DNA of 64,000 nt. Origin: Zhuqueibacter pondensis (lineage in GTDB: Bacteria > Zhuqueibacterota > Zhuqueibacteria > Zhuqueibacterales > Zhuqueibacteraceae). Each line of letters opens with the position of its first letter. Position 1 is the stretch's first letter. The stretch is taken from positions 1 to 64,000 of the forward strand of contig JAPDQK010000026.1 of NCBI GenBank assembly GCA_034505955.1. Direction: 5' to 3'. The translations under genes and the position numbers were made by a program. Under the pieces are notes generated by a model. It was not told the origin of the DNA and made no database searches. It saw nothing but the letters and a program-made list of their open reading frames with translations. Shown here piece by piece: positions 8,005-16,687 of the stretch.

Positions 8005-9579
8005 CTACCGAGTATGGCAGGCCTCACAATTTTCCTCCGCGCTAAAAGCATCCTTTCCATTGTGACATTTGCCGCAAGATTGGCCCTCGTACATGGCTGC
8101 CATGGTCAGGGGCTTCGGCTTTGATTGATCGGCCTTGAGAATCTCAAACAAACCGGTGTGACATGGCGTGCAGTCCGGCTGCCCCTTAATATAAACATGG
8201 CTTTGATGACTAAAGGTCACGGCGCCTGGGCTCCCTTCTCCCAAAGGATAAACAAAATCATCAGGTATCCGCAGCTCCTCCTCAAGCGGATTCACGACCC
8301 GCGAGGCGATTTCATTTTCCTCGGTTGGGGCGTTATGGTCAACTTCATACTTTTTGGTTAATCCCAACGTAATCAATCCGATCAATGCCAGCGCCCACAT
8401 GCCCAATACCACAGTTCCGGTAAATACGGGATACCGGTCTTTCTGCGCTTCACCGGAAGCTTCCGGCGCCGGGATCATTTCTTCCTTCGGGAAAACGGCA
8501 AAATATTTCACGGCAAAGGCAAAAATGGTAAAGCCCAATGCGACAATGGTCATGGTGACGGCAATTTCCGTCCACTTCGGGAAATAAGTTTCCGAGTGCA
8601 GCATGCCCGTAATGCTGACATTGAGACGATTCACGATAAACCCGATGACCACCAAAAGCGCTGAGAACAGCAAACCGGCTTCTTTTGCTCTTATTCTTGC
8701 ACTGAACAAAAGAATCATCGGCAAAATTGCACCGAGGCCCATCTCTCCCCAGAAAAGAACGCTTTCCCGATTGAACTCGAACGCAAGATGGAGGTTGCCT
8801 CGACCATTCAAATCCTGGAATTTGAAAACGAAATATACGGCCAACACCACGACAATGACTCGGGCCAGTCCATCTAAAATATCTTTTTCAAGACGTCTGC
8901 CAAAGGCCCGATAACTCAAAAACGACTCGATGATCGTCATCGCCAAACCTGCCGCGATGGCGGAAATGAAGAAGAACACCGGCAACAACGGCGAGTACCA
9001 CAGGCCGTAAAGCTTGTCAGGCACAATGACATACAGCGTTCCGAGAGAAGACTGGTGCAATGTCGATAATAGAACTCCGGCGATGACAATCGGCAGGTAA
9101 AGTGATCGAATCAATTTCAAAGGAACCTTCAAGTTGAACTTCTCGAAGACGACCGGACTGAATTCCAATGCCAATACGGTGGTATAAAGCATCACGCACC
9201 AACCCACCTCGAACATCACCGAGTGCGGATTCCACATAATCAAAGGGTGCCAAATTCTATAGGGTCTGCCCAGATCATACAGCAGTGCGATAATAACCAG
9301 CAGATAACCGAGAAAGGCGGTCAATATCGCCGGCCGGCTGATGGATTCATACTTTTCGATGTTGAAAATATGCACCGTGGCAGCAATCACGAAGCCGCCC
9401 GCCGCCAAACCAACGCCAACGAGCAAATCGAACCCGATCCAAATGCCCCACGGAAACTCGTCCGTCAAATTGGTGGACGCGCCCAATCCCTTGACAAATC
9501 GAACAGCCGTAGCATAAAGCCCTAAAGCAAATATGACTGCGGCAATAATTTTCCAAAACGTCAATCTTGGTAGTTTCAT
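8005..9579 (-). CDS. NrfD/HybB-type membrane subunit fused to a triheme cytochrome tail
   Basis: This 524-residue protein has an NrfD/PsrC-family N-terminal part with about ten membrane helices (residues 10 to roughly 400), including the family stretch TDEFPWGIWIGFDLL. This part exchanges electrons with quinone in Hmc, Hyb and Dsr-type complexes. After a helix near 390-410, the C-terminal tail carries three haem-c motifs: CTPCH at 470, CGKCH at 502 and CEACH at 518. This fusion replaces a separate cytochrome subunit and puts the haems on the periplasmic face. It is the last gene of the minus-strand operon and starts five bases after the ferredoxin gene stop. Confidence 0.88.
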   Translation of the reverse strand: MKLPRLTFWKIIAAVIFALGLYATAVRFVKGLGASTNLTDEFPWGIWIGFDLLVGVGLAAGGFVIAATVHIFNIEKYESISRPAILTAFLGYLLVIIALLYDLGRPYRIWHPLIMWNPHSVMFEVGWCVMLYTTVLALEFSPVVFEKFNLKVPLKLIRSLYLPIVIAGVLLSTLHQSSLGTLYVIVPDKLYGLWYSPLLPVFFFISAIAAGLAMTIIESFLSYRAFGRRLEKDILDGLARVIVVVLAVYFVFKFQDLNGRGNLHLAFEFNRESVLFWGEMGLGAILPMILLFSARIRAKEAGLLFSALLVVIGFIVNRLNVSITGMLHSETYFPKWTEIAVTMTIVALGFTIFAFAVKYFAVFPKEEMIPAPEASGEAQKDRYPVFTGTVVLGMWALALIGLITLGLTKKYEVDHNAPTEENEIASRVVNPLEEELRIPDDFVYPLGEGSPGAVTFSHQSHVYIKGQPDCTPCHTGLFEILKADQSKPKPLTMAAMYEGQSCGKCHNGKDAFSAEENCEACHTR

Positions 9580-9584
9580 TTGAA

Positions 9585-10364
9585 TTACTCTTCAATTAAC
9601 TTTTTGCCAAAAGCTTCTTCTTCTGTCATTTCACCATTGCGAACCTTTTCCAGGGTTACACGCCGATTGATGATCCACCAAATCCCAAACATCAACACCC
9701 CACCCACACTGACGACATTGGGTATTTGTCTGAGAACCTGCCAGGTCAACTTCGGATATGCAACATCGGCTTTGGCATATTTGAATCCGAGTTGTTCAAA
9801 AGGAACATCGGAAAGATAAAGCACGGAAGTTCCACCGGCCTCGCGTAATCCATAAATATGATCCACATAGCGACCGGGATTGTCTTCGATCCGGCGACGG
9901 GCGAGAGCGATTAATTCGTCCCTATTGCCAAACAGGGTCGCTCCGGTCGGGCAAACCGAGGTACAAGCGGGCTGTTGGCCTTTTGCCAGTCGCTTTTCAT
10001 AACACAAGATGCATTTCTGAACCTTGGGCAGCACCGAATCCCATTCGTACTTTGGAATTTCAAACGGGCAAGCCATGATGCAATAACGGCAACCCATGCA
10101 GCGCTCCTCATGATAAATCACTGGACCATCTTTGGTTTTCTCCAAAGCCGCCACCGGGCAGACTGAAACACAAGTCGGATCCAGACAGTGGAGGCATTGT
10201 CGCCGGATATTGACGCCATTTCGTCTTTCAATCGTTGTCCAGGTGGTGGCGGAAAGTTTTTTTGCGCCATCATCACGAGGCAATTCATTGATTTCCTTGC
10301 AGGCCCAGACACAGAGTTGACAACCGATACATTTCGTTAAATCTGTTAGAATCCCTACACTCAT
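9585..10364 (-). CDS. HybA/HmcB-like four-cluster ferredoxin subunit with C-terminal anchor
   Basis: The 259-residue protein has four [4Fe-4S] Cys groups: CIGCQLCVWAC near 15, CLHCLDPTCVSVCP, CMGCRYCIMACP, and CILCYEK paired with CTSVCP. It ends with one membrane helix (VVSVGGVLMFGIWWII). It belongs to the DMSO reductase B/HybA group that relays electrons to an NrfD partner. Unlike its counterpart at 22517 it lacks a twin-arginine leader, so its cluster domain may face the cytoplasm. The ATG overlaps the stop of the REC-GcvH-like gene by four bases, implying translational coupling. Confidence 0.88.
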   Translation of the reverse strand: MSVGILTDLTKCIGCQLCVWACKEINELPRDDGAKKLSATTWTTIERRNGVNIRRQCLHCLDPTCVSVCPVAALEKTKDGPVIYHEERCMGCRYCIMACPFEIPKYEWDSVLPKVQKCILCYEKRLAKGQQPACTSVCPTGATLFGNRDELIALARRRIEDNPGRYVDHIYGLREAGGTSVLYLSDVPFEQLGFKYAKADVAYPKLTWQVLRQIPNVVSVGGVLMFGIWWIINRRVTLEKVRNGEMTEEEAFGKKLIEE

Positions 10365-11554
10365 TGCAGCACTCCGTCATTTTGGGTATGAAGAAAAGCT
10401 TTTGAAAACGCTTCCCAATTCTCGTTATCCATGCGCGGCGATGGCGTGATTTGCCCTTGACTCTTGCCTTCGGCAACCGTTTCTGTTCTTGGTTTTCGGT
10501 TGTTGAGGCTTCTGAGCGTGTCCTGAAATCTGTCGAATTCATCCTGATACCAGGAGAGCGCATCGGCGCCGATTCGGAGTCGACGCAGCTCTTGCGAGAG
10601 ATTGGTAGGCTCAATGCAACAAATCCAACACACTTCGTACAGTTTCACATTGAGAATTTCCACATGCTCGACGCAGTCCGTATTGATCGAGGTCACCTTG
10701 CCGCTCACGGGGGAAGGAAAGGTCAAAGTCCGGGAGTTCTGTTTAATGGAAAAAAGCGGATCACCTCTCTTGACGTTCTTCCCCTTTGGGGGCGGCACGA
10801 TTTCATCTATTTGACCAATTATTTTCTGCGCAAAATCATCGATACCGATCTTGACCGCACCATTGAGTTCAATACTCAACCAGGTGTGCTCAGGCGAGAC
10901 AAAAACACCCGCCGGGACATTGTACACCTGTTCGGAAGGCAATTCTCCCGAAGAGGGCGTGACCAAATGAATTTTCGGTCTGATCTCTTTTTCGATTTTT
11001 TCTTGGCGGCGGATCAGCGATTTGCTGACAAACTCCACCAGCTCACCTTCGGAAAACGGCTTCTGGATATAATCCATGGCGCCGAATTTCATGGCCTCGA
11101 CGGCGGATTCAATCGTGGCGAAACCCGTGATCACGATGACGTCAATATCCGGCCGCAAATATTTGACGGCTTTGGTGACTTCCAAGCCATCCATCTCCGG
11201 CATTTTCAGATCGGTGAACACAAAGTCATAATCATTTCTTTGCACCAGACCGACGGCTTCTTTGCCGGTTTCGACCGTGTCCACAGAATACCCCGCCAGA
11301 ACCAGGATTTTACGAATACTGTCCAACACGATTTCTTCATCATCCACCGCTAAAATTTTGGCCTTGGGATTTTCCACCTGCACACGTTTTAAACTCTTGG
11401 CCTCATTGGTATAATCCAGCCTCAAACCGATGTCCAAAGCCTCCTGCCTTTGCTTTTTCAATTTCGCTTCGTTCATTTTTTGCGTTATCATACGCACTAC
11501 AACGTCGGCCGTTATAAAAGCGGCGATTATAAAGATAACAAGTAGAGCAACCAT
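10361..11554 (-). CDS. Membrane-anchored receiver domain fused to a GcvH-like domain (paralogue 1)
   Basis: The 397 residues comprise one N-terminal membrane helix (3-22), a basic linker, a complete receiver domain (acidic DD 71-72, phosphoacceptor Asp115, Lys165) and, from about residue 213, a GcvH-fold (biotinyl/lipoyl-like) domain recognisable from HTWLSIE, VKIGIDDFAQ and PSPVSGKV. The lysine lipoylated in true GcvH is absent: the aligned position is Ser. There is no DNA-binding or enzymatic output domain. It precedes the ferredoxin and NrfD genes with a four-base overlap. I infer a phosphorylation-controlled subunit or adaptor of that redox complex. Close relatives lie at 20711, 26998 and 27804. 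Confidence 0.85.
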   Translation of the reverse strand: MVALLVIFIIAAFITADVVVRMITQKMNEAKLKKQRQEALDIGLRLDYTNEAKSLKRVQVENPKAKILAVDDEEIVLDSIRKILVLAGYSVDTVETGKEAVGLVQRNDYDFVFTDLKMPEMDGLEVTKAVKYLRPDIDVIVITGFATIESAVEAMKFGAMDYIQKPFSEGELVEFVSKSLIRRQEKIEKEIRPKIHLVTPSSGELPSEQVYNVPAGVFVSPEHTWLSIELNGAVKIGIDDFAQKIIGQIDEIVPPPKGKNVKRGDPLFSIKQNSRTLTFPSPVSGKVTSINTDCVEHVEILNVKLYEVCWICCIEPTNLSQELRRLRIGADALSWYQDEFDRFQDTLRSLNNRKPRTETVAEGKSQGQITPSPRMDNENWEAFSKAFLHTQNDGVLQ

Positions 11555-11617
11555 ACCCTCTCCTCCACTGTTTTAGTTTTCATGGCAGCGTAACGGTTCA
11601 ACCAAGTGATCAAAAAT

Positions 11618-11737
11618 TCAAGTTGATTTCGATTTCGAAGGAGCACGGAGATATCTGACGAACAAGACAGCGAGTATGAGAAAGCCAATTAAAAGCAGGT
11701 ATTCCCAACCTCTCAAAATAAAAACCGAAGTCATCAT
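11618..11737 (-). CDS. Small single-span membrane peptide of the NrfD module
   Basis: This 39-residue protein is encoded behind a very strong GGAGGAGG site, with two adjacent ATGs (11737 and 11734). It has one membrane helix (WEYLLLIGFLILAVLFV) and a basic tail RYLRAPSKSKS. A 41-residue relative at 24609 in the second NrfD module has the same pattern, LEYLLLICFLVLFILL followed by RYLNPAK. Conservation of the E-Y-L-L-L-I...RYL core in both modules argues that it is a real accessory subunit rather than chance. The function is unknown. Confidence 0.8.
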   Translation of the reverse strand: MMTSVFILRGWEYLLLIGFLILAVLFVRYLRAPSKSKST

Positions 11738-11772
11738 GGCCTCCTCCTTTGAAGTTTTAATCAGGAAAAAGC

Positions 11773-12114
11773 TTAACAGCCGCGTAGTCCTTGCCGATAT
11801 AATTTGCCGCAGGACTCGAATAATGGCAGGCGAGTCGCCAAAAGCCAGATGCCCCTTGCCTTTGCCAAGCGAATTGTTTCTTCATCGGGTTTCTTGCCGC
11901 GAACAAAACAGATTGCCCTGATCTCCGCCATTTCAGCGGTGCGAACAACTTGTGTATGAGTCAGTCCTGTCAACAAGAGCGCGCCGGGCTTCACGAAACG
12001 CAAAACATCGCTCATCAAATCGCAGCCACAACCCGTTTTGATTTCTACCCTATCCAGATCATCACCATGAAGAACTTCACACGCGAGAATTTCCTTTACT
12101 TCTGCAAGTGTCAT
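11773..12114 (-). CDS. DRTGG-domain regulatory protein
   Basis: The 113-residue protein consists of a single DRTGG-type domain (LTGLTHTQVVRTAEMAEIRA followed by a KPDEETIRLAKARGI segment). DRTGG domains occur in phosphotransacetylase, HPr-kinase-like and hydrogenase-linked proteins and are probably ligand-sensing. An early Cys pair, GCGCD near residues 29-32, could bind a metal. Its ATG overlaps the stop of the preceding REC-kinase gene (ATGA), so I prefer 12114 to the in-frame ATG at 12135. Confidence 0.75.
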   Translation of the reverse strand: MTLAEVKEILACEVLHGDDLDRVEIKTGCGCDLMSDVLRFVKPGALLLTGLTHTQVVRTAEMAEIRAICFVRGKKPDEETIRLAKARGIWLLATRLPLFESCGKLYRQGLRGC

Positions 12115-13301
12115 TGCGTCTGTTCCCTCTCGCAAGAAAATCCCTCGTTTGCCCTGGGCAGCAGCACGGTGAATATGCTTCCTTGCCCAACCTGACTGGA
12201 GACCTGAACGGAGCCTCCATGAGCCTCGACAATTTTTTTGGCAATCGTAAGTCCCAATCCTGTGCCTTTTATCGTGTGGTCTGCGCTCTTGCGCACACGA
12301 TAAAACTGATCGAAGATGAAAGGGAGATGTTCGCTGGCGATACCTATTCCAGTATCTTGAACCTTGGCGGCAATAAAATTCTCGTTTTCCTCGATGGCAA
12401 TAATGACTCGGCCTTTCGGCTTGTTATATTTGATTGCATTAGTAATGAGGTTGGAAAAGACTTGCTCGAGAGTTTCCTCATCGCCTTGCACGAAGTCGTT
12501 TTCCGAGCACGGTCCGAATTCCAAAGAAACATCATACGACTGGACCAGTGGCTGCAAATCATCCATGAGCTTCTTCAGGATTTTTCTTAAAGATACGGGC
12601 CTGAGCTTCTCAACAATTTGCCCGCTGCTTATCCGCGCCATATCCAACCAGTCGTTGATCAATTGCAGAAGGCCTTGCAGTCGATTGCCGGCTCTGGCGA
12701 TCATCCCTTTTGGCTTTTCGGGGATTTCACCCGCCGCACCGGCTAATATGGTCTCAAAATATTGAAGAACGGCCACCAGCGGGCTGCGCAATTGATGCGA
12801 GACCATGGTGATAAAATTTTCCTCCATCAATTGCTTTTCTCTCCGGAGGGATTCGGCTTCCCGGAGGAGTTTTCTTTTTTCAAGCCCTCGCCGGATGATT
12901 ATTCTCAACTCTTCCGGAGTGAAGGGTTTGGGAAGGAAGTCGTAAGCGCCCCTTTTCATGGCATCAACAGCTGACTCTACCGTCGCATAGCCAGTGATGA
13001 CGATGGGAATGATGCTGGTGTCGATTCCCTGGATTTTATCCAGAACTTCCAAGCCGTTGAGGCCCGGCATCTTGAGATCGATGATCACGAGATCAGGCTT
13101 CAACTCCTCGATCTTTCTCAAGCCCACAAGACCATTTTCGGCATCATCCGTCACGTACCCCTCTTTCGCCAGAATCTGACGGCAGGAATCCCGCATAGCC
13201 TCCTCATCGTCAATGACGAGCACAAAAGGTCTTGCGGCGGGTACCATCCCCCTTTCACTCGAGGCGCCCGAAATTTTGCCGTTCTGTTTCCCTGTGCTCA
13301 T
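12111..13301 (-). CDS. Receiver-histidine kinase, soluble hybrid
   Basis: The 396-residue protein has an N-terminal receiver domain (DD 31-32, phosphoacceptor Asp75, KPF near 126) joined to a HisKA/HATPase_c kinase. The H-box is MVSHQLRSPL; the N, G1 and G2 boxes are NLITNAIKYNK, DTGIGIA and GTGLGLTIAKK. There is no membrane segment or extra sensor domain, so its input is most likely phosphotransfer to the receiver. It lies between two lone receivers and the DRTGG gene, with four-base overlaps at both ends. This suggests an internal phosphorelay ending on the REC-GcvH-like protein. Confidence 0.88.
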   Translation of the reverse strand: MSTGKQNGKISGASSERGMVPAARPFVLVIDDEEAMRDSCRQILAKEGYVTDDAENGLVGLRKIEELKPDLVIIDLKMPGLNGLEVLDKIQGIDTSIIPIVITGYATVESAVDAMKRGAYDFLPKPFTPEELRIIIRRGLEKRKLLREAESLRREKQLMEENFITMVSHQLRSPLVAVLQYFETILAGAAGEIPEKPKGMIARAGNRLQGLLQLINDWLDMARISSGQIVEKLRPVSLRKILKKLMDDLQPLVQSYDVSLEFGPCSENDFVQGDEETLEQVFSNLITNAIKYNKPKGRVIIAIEENENFIAAKVQDTGIGIASEHLPFIFDQFYRVRKSADHTIKGTGLGLTIAKKIVEAHGGSVQVSSQVGQGSIFTVLLPRANEGFSCEREQTQ

Positions 13302-13705
13302 TTTTTGAGAAGTTTTTCAATACGCGCAATCAAATCGTTGGGTTTTACCGGCTTATCCATGTAATCATCGGGCCCCGCAAGGCCATATTGATCGCCTGGG
13401 AACTGGAATCTCGAGCCCGCCTTTTCTTTTACAGCGGAGACCATAATAATCGGTGTGTCCCTGAACGCCTGATATTCCTTGGAGGTTTTGATGCTATGAC
13501 AGAGAGAAAAACCATCAAACAGACTGTCCATCATGATGTCGAGAATAATGAGATCGGGTTGTTCCTGAAGAAGTCTGCGCTTTCCTTCCTCTGCGTTAAA
13601 CGCAGCGACAACGTTGTATGAAGCTGATTCCAGAACCGGTCTTATCGCCTCGACAAAATCCAGATCATCATCGATCACCAAAATTATTGGTTTGTGCTTT
13701 TCCAT
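13298..13705 (-). CDS. Stand-alone receiver domain
   Basis: The 135-residue CheY-like protein has the acidic pocket IDDD (12-14), phosphoacceptor Asp56 in LIILDIMM and the conserved Lys in MDKPVKP. An insertion after beta-4 (KEKAGSRFQFPGDQYG) lengthens the alpha-4 region, as in many sensor-linked receivers. No output domain is present. The stop overlaps the start of the hybrid kinase, so it is probably that kinase's partner. Confidence 0.85.
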   Translation of the reverse strand: MEKHKPIILVIDDDLDFVEAIRPVLESASYNVVAAFNAEEGKRRLLQEQPDLIILDIMMDSLFDGFSLCHSIKTSKEYQAFRDTPIIMVSAVKEKAGSRFQFPGDQYGLAGPDDYMDKPVKPNDLIARIEKLLKK

Positions 13706-13716
13706 TTTTTTCTCCT

Positions 13717-14088
13717 TTACAAGTTGAGGGCATTATTGATTGCCAATTTTAGCTCTTCCTTTGAAAAAGATTTGATAAAGTAAAAAAAGATATCCTGTTC
13801 CCTGACCCTGGCCTCCAAGCTTTTCGTGTTTTTCCTGGTGGTCATGATGACCTTTATATCAGGGTCTATCCGTTTGACGATCGGAACAGCCTCATACCCT
13901 TTCATCTCCGGGAGGTCAACGTCCATAATCAAACAGTCAAAACCATCATCAGATATTTCTTTAACCGCATCTTTCAGCCCTTTTCCGGTAACGACATGAA
14001 ATTTTTCGCTTCGGAGATAAGAGGCGATGGCGGTTCGCTCAATGCTGTTCGGGTCGATGAGAAGAATCTTTTTTTCTGTGCTGGTCAT
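13717..14088 (-). CDS. Stand-alone receiver domain, first gene of the redox operon
   Basis: The 123-residue receiver has phosphoacceptor Asp56 (LIMDVDLP) and Lys in FIKSFSKEE. The first acidic pair is IDPN rather than DD, so magnesium binding may be weakened. AAGGAA precedes the ATG. It is the promoter-proximal gene of the operon: the sigma-54-type promoter at 14116-14130 would start transcription about 16 bases before its ATG. Confidence 0.85.
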   Translation of the reverse strand: MTSTEKKILLIDPNSIERTAIASYLRSEKFHVVTGKGLKDAVKEISDDGFDCLIMDVDLPEMKGYEAVPIVKRIDPDIKVIMTTRKNTKSLEARVREQDIFFYFIKSFSKEELKLAINNALNL

Positions 14089-14115
14089 GTTCAGTTCCTT
14101 CCATGTTGTCTTGGT

Positions 14116-14130
14116 GCAATTGCTGTGCCC
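14116..14130 (-). promoter_or_regulatory. Sigma-54 promoter of the redox/regulatory operon
   Basis: On the minus strand the sequence GGGCACAGCAATTGCA has GGCAC at -24 and TTGCA at -12 with exactly ten bases between the GG and GC, an almost consensus RpoN site. Transcription would begin near 14104, just ahead of the receiver gene at 14088. Two NtrC-family activators are encoded within 6 kb. Confidence 0.85.
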
Positions 14131-14244
14131 TATATTTTGAAGTGGAAGGGAATGGATGAGCAGAATCGTTTTTGATATTAAAGGAGTTGTAAAGATAGAA
14201 AAAGGGCAACTCTGGTATATCGTGAAGGGAAAATAGAGGCATGG

Positions 14245-14326
14245 GGAATAATTCCAAGTTGTGTCACATTAGTCCTGATTACATAAGAACAAAGGCGCGG
14301 GGAATTATTCCACGTATGTGTTACAT
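14245..14326. promoter_or_regulatory. Paired upstream activator sites
   Basis: The palindrome GGAATAATTCC (14245-14255) recurs as its own complement GGAATTATTCC (14301-14311), each preceded by GG and followed by a related TGTGTCACA/TGTGTTACA box. The sites lie about 116 and 172 bp upstream of the sigma-54 -24 element, the normal position for enhancer-binding proteins. Centre spacing is 56 bp. The regulator is inferred, not shown. Confidence 0.65.
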
Positions 14327-14367
14327 ATATCCCCAGCATGACTCAGCAATTCGTAAGAACAATATGA

Positions 14368-14940
14368 TTGCTTGGTAATTTCAACCGGATTTTTCTCTTG
14401 ATTTTTACGACAGTTTGTGCCAACATATTTCACCAGCGAAAACGAACAATAGCAATCGGGGGAGGATGGGACGATCGGATCTCCGAGGCTGAAAAATGGC
14501 GGCCTCTGACTCGCGAGCAGGCTTTGGCAGCGCGGGATTTCTCAAGAGCCGGAGAGAGGTTCATTGATTTTAAAGGCCAAATCAATGAAATCCTGTACTC
14601 TATTTTAACGCCGTTAGGTTATCATGTTTATGTTTCAGTCCAAGCACTTAAACATATCAGGAAGCATCCAATTGCGCAAAAGTACAAAAACGATATTCCT
14701 CACATCTTGAACAATCCTGATCTAATAACGTTAAATCATGAGGAACCAGATACGCATATCTTCTATAAATCTTTGTATGCGAAGCTGCTTTTGGCCATAC
14801 CGGTTCACTTGAAAAACGGGTTTAGATTTGTGGCAACCATGTATGAGATGCCTTATATCAAAGGTATCAAACAGGGCTTACTTTCGGAAAATGATTTTCT
14901 TTATTTACGAGGTGGATTTAAATGGAAAAAATGGAGATAA
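14368..14940 (+). CDS. Putative toxin-like protein (possible BECR-fold nuclease)
   Basis: The C-terminal 120 residues look like a compact domain (HIRKHPIAQKYKNDIPHI, PDLITLNHEEPDTHIFYKS, FRFVATMYE) resembling phage-associated BECR-fold RNase toxins of the PBECR type; this is resemblance only. No ATG precedes the domain. The frame opens with TTG at 14368, so the start is uncertain and the first 60 residues may not be translated. The gene overlaps the next one by 19 bases, the arrangement of a toxin-antitoxin pair. It is lower in GC than its neighbours and separates two divergent regulatory operons, which suggests acquisition. Confidence 0.5.
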   Translation: MLGNFNRIFLLIFTTVCANIFHQRKRTIAIGGGWDDRISEAEKWRPLTREQALAARDFSRAGERFIDFKGQINEILYSILTPLGYHVYVSVQALKHIRKHPIAQKYKNDIPHILNNPDLITLNHEEPDTHIFYKSLYAKLLLAIPVHLKNGFRFVATMYEMPYIKGIKQGLLSENDFLYLRGGFKWKKWR

Positions 14941-15290
14941 GGTTATATAGCGGCGTGGTTGAGTTCATTTTTGGCTCCTCCAGGCACATTGTTTTTGGTG
15001 ATGAAAATCGACCTGGCCTTGAAATCGGCCGTGACAAAAAAAGCGGAAAAATTGTAGCATTCATGAGCTTACACTTTCCTCGCCTTTACCATCGAATTCT
15101 CAAAGGCCTCCAAGAAAAGCCAATCCCTGGCAGATTTTCCGTGGAAACCGTAGACGAAGGCGACACCATCACTGCCGTATGCGACCCCCGCGTGAAAAAC
15201 GCCACGTTTGCTGAAATTGTACAATGGGTGTGGGAAAAATACTATGCCCCTCTCGAGCAAGATGTGGAAGTGGAAGCCCTGCAGGCATAG
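14922..15290 (+). CDS. Putative antitoxin or partner protein of the preceding gene
   Basis: The 122-residue protein is mostly short beta segments (MEIRLYSGVVEFIFG, HIVFGDENRPGLEIG, KKSGKIVAFMSLHFPRLYH), followed by a helical acidic tail ending EQDVEVEALQA. I do not recognise the family with confidence. The start at 14922 overlaps the upstream gene; an alternative ATG lies nine bases on. Its small size, overlap and pairing with a nuclease-like gene make an antitoxin role plausible. It ends 37 bases before the converging activator gene. Confidence 0.55.
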   Translation: MEKMEIRLYSGVVEFIFGSSRHIVFGDENRPGLEIGRDKKSGKIVAFMSLHFPRLYHRILKGLQEKPIPGRFSVETVDEGDTITAVCDPRVKNATFAEIVQWVWEKYYAPLEQDVEVEALQA

Positions 15291-15327
15291 CCGGCACATG
15301 TGAAAAGATACATGACAAGGTCTGCCT

Positions 15328-16683
15328 TTATTGAAGGTTATACTTCTTGATCTTAGCCCAGAGCGTTTTGCGATCTATTCCCAATATCTCAGCAGTCTTG
15401 CCTTTGTTCCCGGACTGAGCCTGCAGCACAGTTTTAATATATTCCTTTTCGGTCTCTTCTAATGTTCTAAACTTTCCTTCGGCCAAATTCCAGAATTCGG
15501 GACTGACGCTTATTCCATGATACATCAAGCTTTCCATCTCTATTTCCCTTCCCCTTGAAAGCACCACCGCTCGTTCGATCGTGTTCTCCAGCTCCCGGAT
15601 GTTGCCGGGCCAGTCATATTCCATCAGGGCATTTTTGACTTTCGCCGACACCGAGGTAATGCCCTTTTTGGCCTTCTTGTTGTATTTTTGCAGGAAATGC
15701 TCGATGAGGAGAGGAATATCCTCCTTTCTTTCCCTTAAAGGAGGAAGATGGATGGGAACTACACTCAGGCGATAGAAGAGGTCCTCTCTAAATTTTCCCT
15801 CCCGCACCGCCTCGGCGAGATTTCTGTTGGTGGCGGCGATAATCCGAACATTTACTTTGATAGGCTTTGAGCTTCCGATCCGCGTCACTTCGCGTTCCTG
15901 AATGGCGCGCAAGAGTTTCGCCTGGATGTTGAGGCTGATATTGCCGATCTCGTCGAAGAAGATCGTTCCACCATTGGCTATTTCAAAACGGCCATGTTTT
16001 GTCTCGTAAGCTCCGGTGAATGAGCCTTTGACATGGCCGAAGAGCTCGCTTTCGAATAGGGTTTCCACCAATGCCCCGCAATCGACCGCGACAAAGGGTC
16101 CGTTGCGCCTGGTACTGTGTTTGTGTATTGCGCGGGCGATGAGCTCTTTGCCGGTGCCGCTCTCCCCGGTGATCAGCACCGTGCTTTCGGTGGGACTGAC
16201 GCGCCTGACAATGTCCAACACTTTTTCCATGGCTTTGCTTTTTCCCACCACCAGATCAAATTCGGTTTTTGCCTCTAATTCTTTACGGAGATAAATATTT
16301 TCAAGGAGAATGTTTCGGCTATCCAAGGCTTTTCTTATGACAATACGAAGCTCTTCGGGACTGAACGGCTTGGCCAAATAGTCGAAGGCGCCTCGTTTCA
16401 TTGCTTCAATCGCAGATTCTATTGAGGCGTAGGCCGTTATGATGATGACCGGCGTTTCAGGGCTCTCTTCTTTGATTTTGCTCAACACCTCCATGCCATC
16501 GAGGCCGGGCAATCTCAAATCGAGAAGAACAACATGGAAGAATTCTTTCTTGAAGAATTCCAGTCCTTCCATTCCGTCTTTGGCGCATCTGACGGTGTAG
16601 CCTTCCTTTTGAAGGGCTTGACTGCAAGAGTCTCTGAGGGCTTCCTCGTCATCGATGATGAGAATATTCGCTTTGTCATTCAT
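15328..16683 (-). CDS. NtrC-family sigma-54-dependent response regulator (GSFTGA variant)
   Basis: The 451-residue protein has a receiver domain (DD 11-12, Asp55, Lys in AKPF), a AAA+ domain with Walker A GESGTGKE (173-180) and a Fis-type HTH at the C-terminus (KTAEILGIDRKTLWAKI). The sigma-54-contacting loop reads GSFTGA (220-225) instead of the canonical GAFTGA. The gene follows its apparent sensor kinase by four bases. It is a candidate activator of one of the two RpoN promoters in this window. Confidence 0.93.
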   Translation of the reverse strand: MNDKANILIIDDEEALRDSCSQALQKEGYTVRCAKDGMEGLEFFKKEFFHVVLLDLRLPGLDGMEVLSKIKEESPETPVIIITAYASIESAIEAMKRGAFDYLAKPFSPEELRIVIRKALDSRNILLENIYLRKELEAKTEFDLVVGKSKAMEKVLDIVRRVSPTESTVLITGESGTGKELIARAIHKHSTRRNGPFVAVDCGALVETLFESELFGHVKGSFTGAYETKHGRFEIANGGTIFFDEIGNISLNIQAKLLRAIQEREVTRIGSSKPIKVNVRIIAATNRNLAEAVREGKFREDLFYRLSVVPIHLPPLRERKEDIPLLIEHFLQKYNKKAKKGITSVSAKVKNALMEYDWPGNIRELENTIERAVVLSRGREIEMESLMYHGISVSPEFWNLAEGKFRTLEETEKEYIKTVLQAQSGNKGKTAEILGIDRKTLWAKIKKYNLQ

Positions 16684-16687
16684 GCTC

